Source: Stutzerimonas stutzeri (GTDB lineage Bacteria > Pseudomonadota > Gammaproteobacteria > Pseudomonadales > Pseudomonadaceae). Taken from it: a stretch of DNA of 64,000 nt. The stretch's first letter is position 1. The number at the start of each line of letters is the position of its first letter. Shown here piece by piece: positions 1-8,213 of the stretch. The notes under the pieces are model-generated. The model did no database searches. It was given only the letters and a program-made list of their open reading frames with translations, and was not told the DNA's origin. The stretch lies in the NCBI RefSeq assembly GCF_018138085.1, contig NZ_CP073105.1, positions 4,898,001 to 4,962,000 of the forward strand. The letters are read 5' to 3'. The translations under genes were made by a program, and so were the position numbers.

Positions 1-227
1 GGTTGCTCGAACGCGGCCTGAAACAGCACCGGCGCGATCACCAGCCCGGCAATGAATGCAACACGCCAGAGCACATCGCCTTTGCCTGGCCGCAGCAAGC
101 CGCCGATCACGCCGCTGATGCCCGCGATTCTCCCGCTCAACAGGATAAATAAGGTCGCAGCAAGACCGATCAGCGCGCCCCCTGCGAGCGAGGACCACGG
201 TGTGAAATGTGCCCAGTCAATCGTCAT
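1..227 (-). CDS. YeeE/YedE (Sulf_transp) family permease, N-terminal part
   Basis: The reading frame starts at an ATG at 227 and leaves the window at base 1, so only about 75 residues are visible. They read as two hydrophobic segments (ALIGLAATLFILLSGRI, then VAFIAGLVIAPVLF) separated by a Gly-rich loop (GISGVIGGLLRPG). This is the start typical of YeeE/YedE membrane proteins, which are thought to move thiosulfate or related sulfur species. The ATG overlaps the stop codon of the ArsR-type gene just upstream (ATGA), so the two are translationally coupled. With the persulfide dioxygenase on the other strand, the context supports a role in sulfane-sulfur handling. The substrate is inferred from the family. 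Confidence 0.75.
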   Translation of the reverse strand, partial: MTIDWAHFTPWSSLAGGALIGLAATLFILLSGRIAGISGVIGGLLRPGKGDVLWRVAFIAGLVIAPVLFQAAFEQ

Positions 228-562
228 GCCGAGGGTTCCTCGCGTTCGGGATGCTGACAGTAAAGCCGGTAAAGCACCTGCATAACCTCCATCGCTTGAG
301 GGCTGGCGATGCTGTAATGCACTTGCTTGCCCTCGCGTCGGGTGCTGACCAAGCCGTTATGGCGCAGCACCGTGAGCTGCTGCGACAGGGTCGGCTGCAC
401 AATGCCCGTCGCACTGGCGAGGTCACCCACGCAGTGCTCGCCCTGGGTCAGCTGGCAGAGCAACAACAGGCGGTCGGGGTTGCCGAGCACTTTCAGCAAG
501 CCGCAGGCGTCCGCGGCACTGCGACGAAGCGTTTCGATATCGATTTCTGCCATGTGGGCCAT
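224..562 (-). CDS. ArsR-family repressor, BigR/SqrR-like
   Basis: A winged-helix regulator of about 112 residues. It has a recognisable ArsR helix-turn-helix (VGDLASATGIVQPTLSQQL) followed by the wing (RREGKQVHYSIAS). BigR/SqrR proteins sense persulfides through two cysteines, one in the helix after the conserved NPDRLL motif and one near the C-terminus. Cysteines occur here at both places (LLLCQL and RLYCQHP), plus two more (ADACGL, EHCVGD). The stop overlaps the start of the YeeE/YedE gene. The start is uncertain: ATG at 562 or 553, neither with a strong ribosome site. An in-frame ATG at 673 would place the putative operator inside the gene, so I reject it. The divergent gene pair probably forms its regulon. 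Confidence 0.8.
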   Translation of the reverse strand: MAHMAEIDIETLRRSAADACGLLKVLGNPDRLLLLCQLTQGEHCVGDLASATGIVQPTLSQQLTVLRHNGLVSTRREGKQVHYSIASPQAMEVMQVLYRLYCQHPEREEPSA

Positions 563-592
563 TTTGTTCAGGTGGGTCAGGTGGATTTGACA

Positions 593-628
593 ATACGATT
601 TATCAATATATATTTCAATAGATCGTAT
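593..628. promoter_or_regulatory. Putative ArsR-type operator in divergent promoter region
   Basis: An AT-rich stretch flanked by the inverted repeat ATACGAT (593-599) and ATCGTAT (622-628) lies between the repressor and the divergent DUF2892/dioxygenase pair. BigR-type repressors bind AT-rich imperfect palindromes in such positions. The site assignment is inference from position and symmetry. Confidence 0.5.
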
Positions 629-749
629 CAACACGGCAGCGGACGCCCGGTCGGAACTCGACCTCCCGCACACGCCCTACAATTATGCGGCATCGCTGTG
701 ACTTTCACCTCGCCGCGCCCACCCCGTCGGCGCGAACCTGGAGATCAAC

Positions 750-1199
750 ATGTCATCGATACAGCAAAACAGTACCAATCATGACCAGGCGGACAGGGTT
801 CGCCGCTCAACGTCCCAACCTGTGAACCAGGAAATCGATCGGCAAACGGACGAGAACATTCGTCGATTCAGCGGGATGGGGCGAAGCGCAATCCTTCAGC
901 GTATCGACGCCCTGGATCGCGAGTGGGACGTGGAACGCGTGCTCGAGGTCAATGCCTCCTCGCTCGCGCTGTCTGGCTTGCTACTTGGCCTGACAGCGAA
1001 CCGAAAGTGGTTTCTGCTGCCTGGCGTCGTGCTGCCGTTTCTTCTGCAACACGGCTTGCAGGGCTGGTGCCCGCCGCTGGCGATCTTGCGCCGGCTGGGT
1101 ATCCGCACGCGGGGCGAGATCGATCAGGAAAAGTATGCACTGCTCAGTGCGCTGGAACAGGCACCGCTGAACACTCACCACTCGCCGAGACCATCATGA
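750..1199 (+). CDS. DUF2892 (YgaP-like) membrane protein
   Basis: A 149-residue protein whose N-terminal third is polar (Gln/Arg/Asp rich). Its centre holds two short hydrophobic stretches (SSLALSGLLLGLTA and WFLLPGVVLPFLLQ), matching the DUF2892 membrane domain seen in YgaP-type proteins and beside persulfide dioxygenases. A good ribosome site (GGAG, about 8 bases upstream) supports the ATG at 750. Its stop overlaps the ATG of the following metallo-beta-lactamase gene, so the two are co-translated. It is probably a membrane partner in sulfide or persulfide oxidation. No catalytic residues are visible. Confidence 0.75.
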   Translation: MSSIQQNSTNHDQADRVRRSTSQPVNQEIDRQTDENIRRFSGMGRSAILQRIDALDREWDVERVLEVNASSLALSGLLLGLTANRKWFLLPGVVLPFLLQHGLQGWCPPLAILRRLGIRTRGEIDQEKYALLSALEQAPLNTHHSPRPS

Positions 1200-1945
1200 T
1201 ATTTCGCCAGCTGTTCGAGCCCGTGTCGTCCACCTATACCTACGTACTCGGATGCGAGGACACCGGCCAGGCCGTGCTCATCGACCCGGTCATTTCCGCA
1301 ACGGACCGCGACCTGGCCGAGCTGGCCAGGCTGGACCTGCAGCTGGCGTTCACCTTGGACACCCATATACATGCCGACCACATCACCGCCGCGCTGGAGC
1401 TGAAGAAGCAGACCGGCTGCCGTATCGCGGGGCCGGCTATCGATAAGTTGCCCTGCACGGATGTGGGCATTGAAGAAGGTGTTCCTTTCATCGTCGGCAG
1501 CCTGCAGTTCACACCCTTGCATACCCCCGGACACACCGACGGGCATTTTGCCTATCTCCTCGGTGATCGCCTGTTCAGCGGTGATGCGTTGCTCATCGAC
1601 GGCTGCGGTAGGACTGACTTTCAGAACGGCAGCGCCGACGACCTGTTTCACAGCGTTAGAAACAAGCTGTTCACGCTGCCAGACGACACCCTGGTCTATC
1701 CCGGCCATGACTACAGCGGTCGACGAGTCTCGACCATCGCCCAGGAAAAGCAGCGCAACCCCCGACTCGGTGAAGCGATAACGTTGGAGCGCTTCCGCGA
1801 CATCATGGCGGAACTGAACTTGCCCTATCCCGCGTTCATCGATCATGCCGTGCCGGGGAATCGCCAGTGCGGTGTCTGCCCACCCGACCTGACGGATAAT
1901 TTCCGCCGCTATTGCGAACAGGTTGAGCACAGTCCTCAGGGTTGA
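1196..1945 (+). CDS. Metallo-beta-lactamase-fold persulfide dioxygenase (ETHE1/Blh type)
   Basis: A 249-residue enzyme with the MBL-fold signature HIHADH near residue 56, a later PGHTDGH histidine, the FSGDALL aspartate and the YPGHDY histidine. ETHE1-type proteins use a single iron to oxidise glutathione persulfide to sulfite. The start at 1196 overlaps the previous stop codon (ATGA) and gives the expected N-terminus (MIFRQLFEPVSSTYTY). The operon with a DUF2892 protein, opposite an ArsR repressor and a sulfur permease, is the layout known for bigR/blh loci. The enzyme assignment rests on family and context. A glyoxalase II-like hydrolase is the alternative, but the persulfide context is stronger. 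Confidence 0.85.
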   Translation: MIFRQLFEPVSSTYTYVLGCEDTGQAVLIDPVISATDRDLAELARLDLQLAFTLDTHIHADHITAALELKKQTGCRIAGPAIDKLPCTDVGIEEGVPFIVGSLQFTPLHTPGHTDGHFAYLLGDRLFSGDALLIDGCGRTDFQNGSADDLFHSVRNKLFTLPDDTLVYPGHDYSGRRVSTIAQEKQRNPRLGEAITLERFRDIMAELNLPYPAFIDHAVPGNRQCGVCPPDLTDNFRRYCEQVEHSPQG

Positions 1946-2455
1946 GCACGTCATGCCAGCCCCCGTGAGGCCCGGGGAATCGATCACCGTTCGCAGCCTC
2001 CAGGCGACGTTACCAAGAATCCATTTCGCTACGTGAGGAATTGAATATGAAGAGCCCAGATCGACCCCGTTTCGGCGTGAGCGCAGACCGGCAATCGGGA
2101 AGCCGCCGCGTTCGCTATGTCGAAACCAACCGCCCAGATAGCCAGAACTGCACGATTTGCCAGCTGGATGAAGAAAACCCATCGCCAGTCGAGGCGTCTT
2201 CCAGCGCGCACGATACCGGTGAGCAGAAGCCCGGCGCCAAGTCGGAGCGGTAGGGCCTCCGACGCCCCTAGTGAACGCGGCTTAGCACAAATCCCTTGCG
2301 ACGAGAGCTTTGGTCTCGCCAGCCCCCGCGCACGTACCACTTCGCCAATACGAAAAACGAACTAGGAACGAGCTAGGGATGTATCTCGGCAAACGAGCCA
2401 ACGTCCGCTTTTGGCCAGTTAGCGACGGCCTGGCTTCGACCGTCGCTATGCATGG
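1946..2455. other. Non-coding or decayed stretch before the metal island
   Basis: No convincing gene is seen on either strand. Open frames here lack family signatures and ribosome sites. One minus-strand frame (about 2030-2260) is hydrophobic but unrecognisable. The right end carries the hairpin and boundary motif that follow the integrase remnant. Confidence 0.5.
2406..2446. repeat. Boundary motif and hairpin downstream of integrase copy 1
   Basis: CGCTTTTGGCCAGTTAGCG is followed by a hairpin whose arms are GCGACGG (2422-2428) and CCGTCGC (2440-2446). The same arrangement follows integrase copy 2 at 22433-22472. In inverted form the first motif also lies upstream of the integrase 5' pieces at 36238 and 38610. 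It therefore marks both flanks of this integrase unit. Confidence 0.6.
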
Positions 2456-2765
2456 TCAAACCTCGGTCTGTTCCGCCATCTCTAGGGCATCATCGACCTC
2501 AATCCCCAGATATCGAACGGTGCTCTCCAGCTTCGTATGGCCGAGCAACAGTTGAACTGCCCGCAGGTTCTTCGTCCTGCGATAGATCAGTGATGCCTTC
2601 GTACGTCTTATTGTGTGAATGCCATACAGGGCTGGATCAGGGCCAATGGCTTTCACCCAACCTTTGACGATACGAGCGTATTGACGAGTGGATAGATGGT
2701 CTGAGATATGCAGCCGGCTCGGAAAAAGGCAATCCTCGCTGCGGGGCTGGGCATGATGTATGGCG
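2456..2765 (-). pseudogene. 3' remnant of solo tyrosine recombinase (copy 1)
   Basis: Reading leftward, the frame gives the C-terminal catalytic half of a phage-type integrase: SDHLSTRQYARIVKGWVKAIG, then HTIRRTKASLIYRRT (box II Arg), LLLGHTKLEST (His/Arg patch) and RYLGIEVDDALEMAEQTEV with the tyrosine nucleophile region. The N-terminal half is missing: homology stops near 2765, where a TcmP-like gene on the other strand begins. A second copy, about 87% identical by eye, lies in the same orientation at 22482-22830, so the two bracket the roughly 20 kb metal island. The first box II position reads HTIRR instead of the usual H-x-x-R-H, as is common in this small integrase family. Confidence 0.8.
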
Positions 2766-3562
2766 ATGTGCCGTTCCCTAAGATCAAATGGATTTTCCAG
2801 AATCTCAACAAAGCCGAGGTCCTGCTGACCTTCAATGTCGATTTTTTGGTTACGTATCTAGCCGACCGCCAAGCGAACCGGAAAGCCATTGCAAATATCG
2901 GCTTGGATCAGCATGTGCCATGGGACATGCTTAAACAGCTGAAGGCGCATCAGCCACGGAGCTGGCAATACCTGATCCAGCGCTATCTGTCCGAGGGGAT
3001 CAAGCAGGAAAGCGGTGCCCAGTACATGACCGTCTTCTTCATTCGTCCGGCCGGCAGCAACCCGATGGCCTATTGGTTTATCCATCTGGCGAACAACTAC
3101 CGCGCTAACGATGTGATGAAGAAGATCCACTGGAAATACGGCAACAACTTTTCCCATATGCTGTCGCCTTCCAGCTTTTTCAGCTACGACGCCAATCGGG
3201 ATATCGCCGTGACAGGTCAGCACGATTTGCTGTTGGATGAGCATTATTTCGACGATGCTACCAATGACCGCATCCGAGGAGAACTTTCGGAGCTCTTGCC
3301 CAAACAGGTCTACGAGGTAGAACGGCAACCTTTTTTGGGCCTGATGAGCGGATTGACCAACTACACCATGGCTGACGAGCTTCGCGTAAAGCAGGCACTC
3401 GACATTGCTGTCGCGACCGGTGATCTGCTGGCGGTCGACAAGAACGGCAAAACAAGGCGTCGAAAAGGCACAAGCATCAAGTCGACAGATATCCTGATAG
3501 CGCCCCCGCAAAGACCCATCTTCTTCGTGCCACCTCTGAAGAAATCCAGTTCAGAAAACTGA
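2753..3562 (+). pseudogene. Three-Cys-motif partner protein TcmP, N-terminally truncated
   Basis: The visible 269 residues resemble the C-terminal two thirds of TcmP proteins, with VPFPKIKWIFQNLNKAEVLL near the start and a middle part rich in aromatics (HMLSPSSFFSYDA). TcmP proteins accompany three-Cys-motif radical-SAM-like or phage-related partners, and their biochemistry is poorly known. The 5' part is lost at the junction with the integrase remnant (2740-2775). The ATG used is internal and has no ribosome site, so a functional product is unlikely. No partner gene is present. The gene is a scar of an earlier island. Family assignment is moderate. Confidence 0.55.
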
Positions 3563-3619
3563 GAGGGGCGGCATCGCTCTTCGGGTGGGCGGTTCGCCTC
3601 CAACGGTAGAGGTACCGGC

Positions 3620-4252
3620 ATGATACAAGCAGTAGTTTTCGATGTGTTTGGCACGCTTCTCCAGATAGGTGAGCGCCGCCATCCTTTCCGCCAACTGATG
3701 CAGAACCTGCGGCTTCAGGGCAAAACACCAAGGCCGGATGACGCACGGACTCTGATGACTCGAAATCTGGGCTTGGCTGGAGCTGCCGATTATTTCGGTG
3801 CGCAGTTGAGCAACTCTGAGTTAGCTAGCCTTGAAAGCGACCTTTTCACCGAGCTGGCCAGCGTTCGCCTTTTCGATGATGCGTTGGAGTCGCTAAATCA
3901 GCTAAAGGACGCCGGCCTGAATCTCGCGTTGTGCTCCAATCTCGCAGCCCCATATGCGATTCCGGCCAAACTGTTACTGCCGTCGTTCGATGTTTACGGA
4001 TGGAGCTTTGAGGTTGGGACAATAAAGCCTGAGCCCGCAATCTATCGTCAGATGATCGAACAGCTTGGCTGCGAAGCCTCCGCTATCGCAATGATCGGTG
4101 ACACGTTGCAAGCCGATATGCTTGGTCCAATTGGGCAAGGCATGCGGGGCTACCACCTACAGCGTGAAGGAAAAGCCGATCAGTGCGGCTTCGTCTCGCT
4201 GATGGACTTTGCAGCCCACGTTCTGCAATACCCACCATCCGCCAACGGCTAA
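3620..4252 (+). CDS. HAD-superfamily hydrolase
   Basis: A 210-residue phosphatase-like enzyme with the four HAD motifs: DVFGTL near residue 8 (nucleophile Asp), CSNL near 109, the lysine motif KPEPAIY near 136, and GDTLQAD near 159. The cap insertion after motif I is helical, as in subfamily I (haloacid dehalogenase or phosphoglycolate phosphatase types). A clear ribosome site (AGAGGT) lies about 8 bases before the ATG. Substrate cannot be told from sequence. It stands alone between the TcmP scar and the CDF exporter, with an inverted repeat right after its stop. Confidence 0.85.
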   Translation: MIQAVVFDVFGTLLQIGERRHPFRQLMQNLRLQGKTPRPDDARTLMTRNLGLAGAADYFGAQLSNSELASLESDLFTELASVRLFDDALESLNQLKDAGLNLALCSNLAAPYAIPAKLLLPSFDVYGWSFEVGTIKPEPAIYRQMIEQLGCEASAIAMIGDTLQADMLGPIGQGMRGYHLQREGKADQCGFVSLMDFAAHVLQYPPSANG

Positions 4253-4283
4253 AGCGGCGTCGCCAGTTTTAGCTGACGCCGCT
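4253..4283. terminator. Inverted repeat after HAD gene, possible bidirectional terminator
   Basis: The arms AGCGGCGTC and GACGCCGCT form a 9-bp stem with a 13-base loop directly after the HAD stop codon and between convergent genes. There is no clear T-run on either side, so termination is likely but not certain. Confidence 0.5.
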
Positions 4284-4338
4284 AGACCCGGATGGCTTAC
4301 AGGCATGAAGACACCCTTTTTCTGTAACGGGAGCTCCT

Positions 4339-5229
4339 TCAACCCTTGAGCGCCAGAATACGCCGAGCGCCGTTGAGAACGATGAATCCCACGACGGTAC
4401 CGATAATCAGGTCTGGGTAGTTGGACCCAGTCCAAGCGACGAGCGCTCCGGCGACTATGACGCCCATGTTGATGACCACATCATTGGCGGAGAATATCCA
4501 GCTCGCTTTCATGTGAGCACCACCTTCCCGGTGTTTGGAAATCAGCAGCAAACAACCCGTGTTGGCGAGCAATGCCAGGAACGCGACGGCCATCATTATC
4601 AGCGACTCGGGCTCGCTGCCGAATATAAAGCGTCTGATCACCTCTACGAGCACGCCGAGGGCCAAAATCAGCTGGAGCACACCAGCAAGGTGTGCAGCAC
4701 GCACCTGCAGATTGACGCTGCGCCCAACCGCATAAAGGGCCAGGCCGTACACTGCCGCGTCAGCGAACATGTCGAGCGAATCGGCAATCAGACCCGCGGA
4801 CCTGGCAATCAGGCCAGCAGTCATCTCTACCACGAACATGAAGGCGTTGATGCCTAACAGTAAACGTAGGGAGCGGGATTCCTGTGTAGAGTTCGCCGGA
4901 TTCTCGGCGGCTTTGATCATCTCAGGGTCTGCCGCGACAGTTTTCTGAAGAGTGGCGCCTAGCCCTAACGTCGCCAGCTTTTTGGTTATGGGCTCAACGG
5001 CACTGTCATGCATGACATCTAACCGACGGTCCGACAGATCAAAAGTCAGCTTCCGAACTCCGTCCAAACCATTCAGCGCCAAGCGGATCATTCGCTCTTC
5101 TGATGGACAATCCATCTTGGGCACGGCGTAAACACTGACCCATTGCCCCGTCGTATCGGAAGGGTTTTGCATATCGGCATCAGCGGCTGGTGTCGCATCG
5201 CAGCCGCAGGGACCATCGGACTTGCTCAT
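4339..5229 (-). CDS. CDF-type cation exporter with N-terminal HMA-like domain
   Basis: A 296-residue protein. Residues 1-25 carry a Cys/Asp segment (CGCDATPAADAD). Residues 30-95 form a heavy-metal-associated-like domain with an MDCPSEE metal motif. From about 120 on there is a five- to six-segment membrane domain with the CDF-type motif ADSLDMFADA. CDF proteins export divalent metals using the proton gradient. The HMA-like domain with the DCPSE motif is typical of exporters paired with CadR/PbrR regulators. A divergent MerR-family gene and a classic long-spacer promoter lie directly upstream, so lead, cadmium or zinc is the probable inducer. The start at 5229 has GGAGCC upstream. Confidence 0.85.
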   Translation of the reverse strand: MSKSDGPCGCDATPAADADMQNPSDTTGQWVSVYAVPKMDCPSEERMIRLALNGLDGVRKLTFDLSDRRLDVMHDSAVEPITKKLATLGLGATLQKTVAADPEMIKAAENPANSTQESRSLRLLLGINAFMFVVEMTAGLIARSAGLIADSLDMFADAAVYGLALYAVGRSVNLQVRAAHLAGVLQLILALGVLVEVIRRFIFGSEPESLIMMAVAFLALLANTGCLLLISKHREGGAHMKASWIFSANDVVINMGVIVAGALVAWTGSNYPDLIIGTVVGFIVLNGARRILALKG

Positions 5230-5267
5230 GATACGGCTCCACTTGAAATCGAAGATGGGATCATTAA

Positions 5268-5293
5268 AAGCCTTATAGCTACTATAAGGTCAA
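5268..5293 (-). promoter_or_regulatory. MerR-type promoter/operator for the CDF exporter
   Basis: On the minus strand TTGACC is followed by the perfect inverted repeat CCTTATAG-TAG-CTATAAGG (5271-5289 on the plus strand) and then a TTTAAT-like -10. The dyad filling an over-long -35/-10 spacer is the hallmark of MerR-family activated promoters and resembles the pbr/cad operators. Confidence 0.85.
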
Positions 5294-5321
5294 TAACGCA
5301 GAGCCGATGAGGATTCACACG

Positions 5322-5726
5322 ATGCGCATTGGTCAGTTAGCAAGGCTAATAGGGATTGATACACAGACGATCCGCTTCTATGAGCAGCAGGGCTTGTTGC
5401 CACCGCCTGATCGCCAGGCGAACGGCTATCGTGTCTACACCGAGAAGCATGGCGAGCGGCTAGCTTTCATCCGGCGCTGCCGAATCTTGAATCTGTCACT
5501 TCCAGAGATTCACGCACTCCAAAGCTACCAGGATGACCCTCGCCAGCCTTGTACGGCCGTCAATGCCTTACTCGATGATCACATTTCTCAAGTCAGATCC
5601 CAGATAACCGCTCTGCAATCACTCGAACGACAACTCGTTTCACTGCGGGCTAATTGCAACGATGGGCGGGAAGTTGAGGCTTGCGGCATTCTCGCCGGAA
5701 TTAGCGAGGACGCATGCATTAAATGA
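5322..5726 (+). CDS. cadR: MerR-family Cd(II)/Pb(II)-responsive regulator
   Basis: A 134-residue MerR protein. The N-terminal winged helix reads MRIGQLARLIGIDTQTIRFYEQ, and a long dimerisation helix follows. The metal-binding cysteines fall at positions 77, 112 and 121, matching the CadR/PbrR pattern. The extra Cys at 132 belongs to a short tail. I prefer the ATG at 5322 over the one at 5307 because it gives the standard family N-terminus and has GAGG about 9 bases upstream. It is divergent from the CDF exporter and probably activates it by DNA unwinding at the shared operator. Whether cadmium or lead is the best inducer cannot be read from the sequence. Confidence 0.9.
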   Translation: MRIGQLARLIGIDTQTIRFYEQQGLLPPPDRQANGYRVYTEKHGERLAFIRRCRILNLSLPEIHALQSYQDDPRQPCTAVNALLDDHISQVRSQITALQSLERQLVSLRANCNDGREVEACGILAGISEDACIK

Positions 5727-5848
5727 ACGGCGTTGGGGCTTGCGGGCCTGGTTACCCGGCCAACGCGCATGCCCTCGAAATGGTTGTTTGTCCCTGTGGT
5801 TTTTGCCCCTTCGTAGTGATGGCTGTCTCCGTGCGGTATCACTTTGAG

Positions 5849-7222
5849 TCAGGCCTGCCGAGGAAACGTGAGTTCAAACGTGGTCCGACCGTCTTTGCTG
5901 GCGACGGCCACGTGGCCTTTGTGGAGGTTCATCACTGAGCGGACAATCGCTAGCCCCAATCCTGCCCCGCGAGGTTGTATGCCGTTAACGCGGTAAAAGC
6001 GGTCGAACAGATGTGGGAGATGATCCGATTCGATAGTCGCGCCATGATTGGTGACAGCCAGCGAGACGATGTCTACGTCCTCCTCAAGGATCTTAAGTTC
6101 GACCGTACTGCCAGTATTTGAATGCCGCAGCGCGTTGGATAGCAGGTTGGAAATGGCCCGCTGGACCATAAGTCGATTTCCCAAAATCATGGCATCGCCC
6201 GTTACTGTCGTAGCGACTCCCGCTTCTTCGGCAAGGACTTCGAAGTATTCACATACGCGCCTCGCCTCGCTTCCTAAAGATAATTGTTCGAGCTTCAGTG
6301 CTGGGCTGGCGTGGCTGGCCTGGGCGAGAAACAGCATGTCTGACACGATTCGATCCATGCGTTCGAGTTCTTCAACCGACGACTCGATCACCTCCCGATA
6401 ATGCTCCTTGCTTCGCTCACGCACCAAAGTCACCTGCGCCTTGCCTATCAGGTTGTTCAGCGGAGTTTTTAACTCATGAGCCACATCGTCCGAGAATTGT
6501 GACAGTTGCTGAACGCCGTCATCGAGTCGATGAAGCATTACGTTGAGGCTGTGCGCCAATGCCTGGAGCTCTTGCGGAAGCCGATCGGTGCGGATTCGAG
6601 GTGATAGATCCTGTGTAGATACCTTAGTCGCCAAGGCCCGGAACTTGCGAAGCGGCCGCAAGCCATTTTGGGCGATTAGCCATCCAGCCAATCCGATCAA
6701 TATCAGTAGCATCGGCACGGTCACTAAGGCCGAGCGCAGGAATGCAGCCACCAGCCGTTGATCGGCACTGCGATCTTGCGAAAGTAAAAGCGTCATTGGA
6801 GCCAGTCCCGGGACTTGGATTTGCTTGCGCCCGGTTAGCATCTGCACGCCATCTTTCGTTGTCCAGCCAAGATAGTCGCCGTCCCTGCTCACGAGATCCA
6901 GCTGCTGCGGCGCATTGGCGAATCGGCCGATACTGAAAATGGGTGATTTCGCTGTATCGCCGATGACCGTAATCGAAAGGTTGTCATGGCCGAGTACGGT
7001 ATCGCTCAATGCGTGTTGCCAGGAGCGGCCCATACGGGCTTTGGTGTCTTCGAGGAGTCCATGATCGATCTGAGAGAGCTTGGCCGTCACTTCCTCCTGG
7101 GCGCGCAGTTCCAGTTGGCGCACCAGTACCCAGTAGCTCAGTGCAATCAGCAGCGCGACCAAAGCGGCGCCGGTCAGTGTGATTTGAAGCGCGAGACGCG
7201 ATGCGAGGCTGAGTGGCTTCAA
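5849..7222 (-). CDS. Heavy-metal sensor histidine kinase (CzcS/CopS type)
   Basis: A 457-residue membrane kinase: first membrane segment at about 12-32, a periplasmic domain of about 125 residues, a second membrane segment at about 166-184, HAMP, the phospho-acceptor His near 249 in DDVAHELKTPLNN, and an ATPase domain with N-box SNLLSNALRHS, G1-like and G2 RGAGLGLAIVRS. A TTG start at 7222 is chosen: it overlaps the stop of the response regulator (TTGA) and has GGAGG about 9 bases upstream. A longer frame from 7360 would run into the regulator gene. Together with the upstream regulator it probably senses periplasmic zinc, cadmium, cobalt or copper and controls the nearby czc genes. Confidence 0.88.
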   Translation of the reverse strand: MKPLSLASRLALQITLTGAALVALLIALSYWVLVRQLELRAQEEVTAKLSQIDHGLLEDTKARMGRSWQHALSDTVLGHDNLSITVIGDTAKSPIFSIGRFANAPQQLDLVSRDGDYLGWTTKDGVQMLTGRKQIQVPGLAPMTLLLSQDRSADQRLVAAFLRSALVTVPMLLILIGLAGWLIAQNGLRPLRKFRALATKVSTQDLSPRIRTDRLPQELQALAHSLNVMLHRLDDGVQQLSQFSDDVAHELKTPLNNLIGKAQVTLVRERSKEHYREVIESSVEELERMDRIVSDMLFLAQASHASPALKLEQLSLGSEARRVCEYFEVLAEEAGVATTVTGDAMILGNRLMVQRAISNLLSNALRHSNTGSTVELKILEEDVDIVSLAVTNHGATIESDHLPHLFDRFYRVNGIQPRGAGLGLAIVRSVMNLHKGHVAVASKDGRTTFELTFPRQA

Positions 7223-7893
7223 GGCCGCGCCTCCAGCACGTAGCCCACACCCCGGATGGTGTGTATCAGGCGATCGCCGAAGGGTTCGTCCACTTTCATC
7301 CGCAGGCGACGAATCGCAACATCCACCACATTGGTATCGCAGTCGAAATTGATGTCCCACACCATGGCAGTTATTTCCGTACGCGTGAGGACTTCGCCAG
7401 TCCGGCGCATGAGCAGATGCAATAACGCAAATTCTTTGCTGGTGAGGTCGATACGCTGACCGCTCCGGTAAGCCCTATGCCGGGCCGGGTCCAGTTCGAG
7501 GTCGGCTACACGCAGGTTGCTCGGAAGTGTGACTGCCTCGCCTCGCCGCAACAGTGTCCGGATACGGGCAAGCAGCTCGGGGAACTGGAACGGCTTGACC
7601 AGATAGTCGTCGGCGCCCGATTCCAAGCCGCGGACTTTTTGCTCTAAGCGGCCATTGGCAGTCAGCATGATGACGCGTGTCTGCTTACGCCGCCTGATGA
7701 GTTCGAGAACCTCCCACCCATCCATGGTTGGCAGATTCACATCTAGCAGCACGATGTCATAGTCGTTCTGCAGTGCCAGGTGAAACCCATCGAGGCCATC
7801 ACTTACGCAATCGACCAAGTAACCACATTCGATAAGACCCTGCTGCAAGTATTCCGCAGCTTTGATCTCGTCTTCGACAACCAGGATGCGCAT
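7219..7893 (-). CDS. OmpR-family response regulator (CzcR/CopR type)
   Basis: A 224-residue regulator. The receiver domain has the acidic pocket EDE at 7-9, the phospho-acceptor Asp at 51 (LLDVNLP) and the conserved Lys in YLVKPFQF near 101. The C-terminal winged helix (about 128-222) ends in IHTIRGVGYVLE. The start at 7893 gives the standard N-terminus MRILVVEDE. An upstream ATG at 7938 would add 15 atypical residues. The gene is followed without gap by the sensor kinase. Cop-box-like palindromes near the oprD, czcI and czcD promoters are likely targets. Confidence 0.9.
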   Translation of the reverse strand: MRILVVEDEIKAAEYLQQGLIECGYLVDCVSDGLDGFHLALQNDYDIVLLDVNLPTMDGWEVLELIRRRKQTRVIMLTANGRLEQKVRGLESGADDYLVKPFQFPELLARIRTLLRRGEAVTLPSNLRVADLELDPARHRAYRSGQRIDLTSKEFALLHLLMRRTGEVLTRTEITAMVWDINFDCDTNVVDVAIRRLRMKVDEPFGDRLIHTIRGVGYVLEARP

Positions 7894-8127
7894 GTTTTGA
7901 GGTAACTCGGCAAGGAGGTGCGCGGTAAGCGGAACCAAAAAAATCCATGTAGTAACTAGGTCAAGACGAAAGCGGCTTGGCTCTAGCGTGAAAGGCAGAG
8001 GCGAAAAGATCTGCCCAGGGAAGCGGGAAGCACTTTAACGCGGTAAAAGCCCTGTGAGGGCTATCTTGCGAATTTGTAATCTACCGGTCATTTGGTTGAC
8101 CCGCAGCGCGAGCGGGTGCACCAAACG

Positions 8128-8151
8128 AAAAAAGGCGCCCTGATGGGCGCC
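8128..8151 (-). terminator. Rho-independent terminator of the oprD-like gene
   Basis: On the minus strand a GGCGCCC-ATCA-GGGCGCC stem-loop is followed by a run of six T (AAAAAA at 8128-8133 on the plus strand). It lies about 60 bases after the porin stop codon. Confidence 0.85.
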
Positions 8152-8213
8152 TGAAACACATCTTCAAACCAAGGGAGCAAAACTAAAGAAGATGTGGTGT
8201 TGCTCATGGTGTT

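Noticed and set aside
923..1195. Possible N-terminal extension of the persulfide dioxygenase in the same frame
   Set aside because: The extension overlaps the DUF2892 gene, is Ala/Arg-rich out-of-frame sequence, and the ATG at 1196 gives the family N-terminus.
2029..2340. Hydrophobic minus-strand frame with a DWRWVFFIQLA-like stretch suggesting a multidrug transporter fragment
   Set aside because: The similarity covers only a few residues and no other transporter motif is found. Probably chance.
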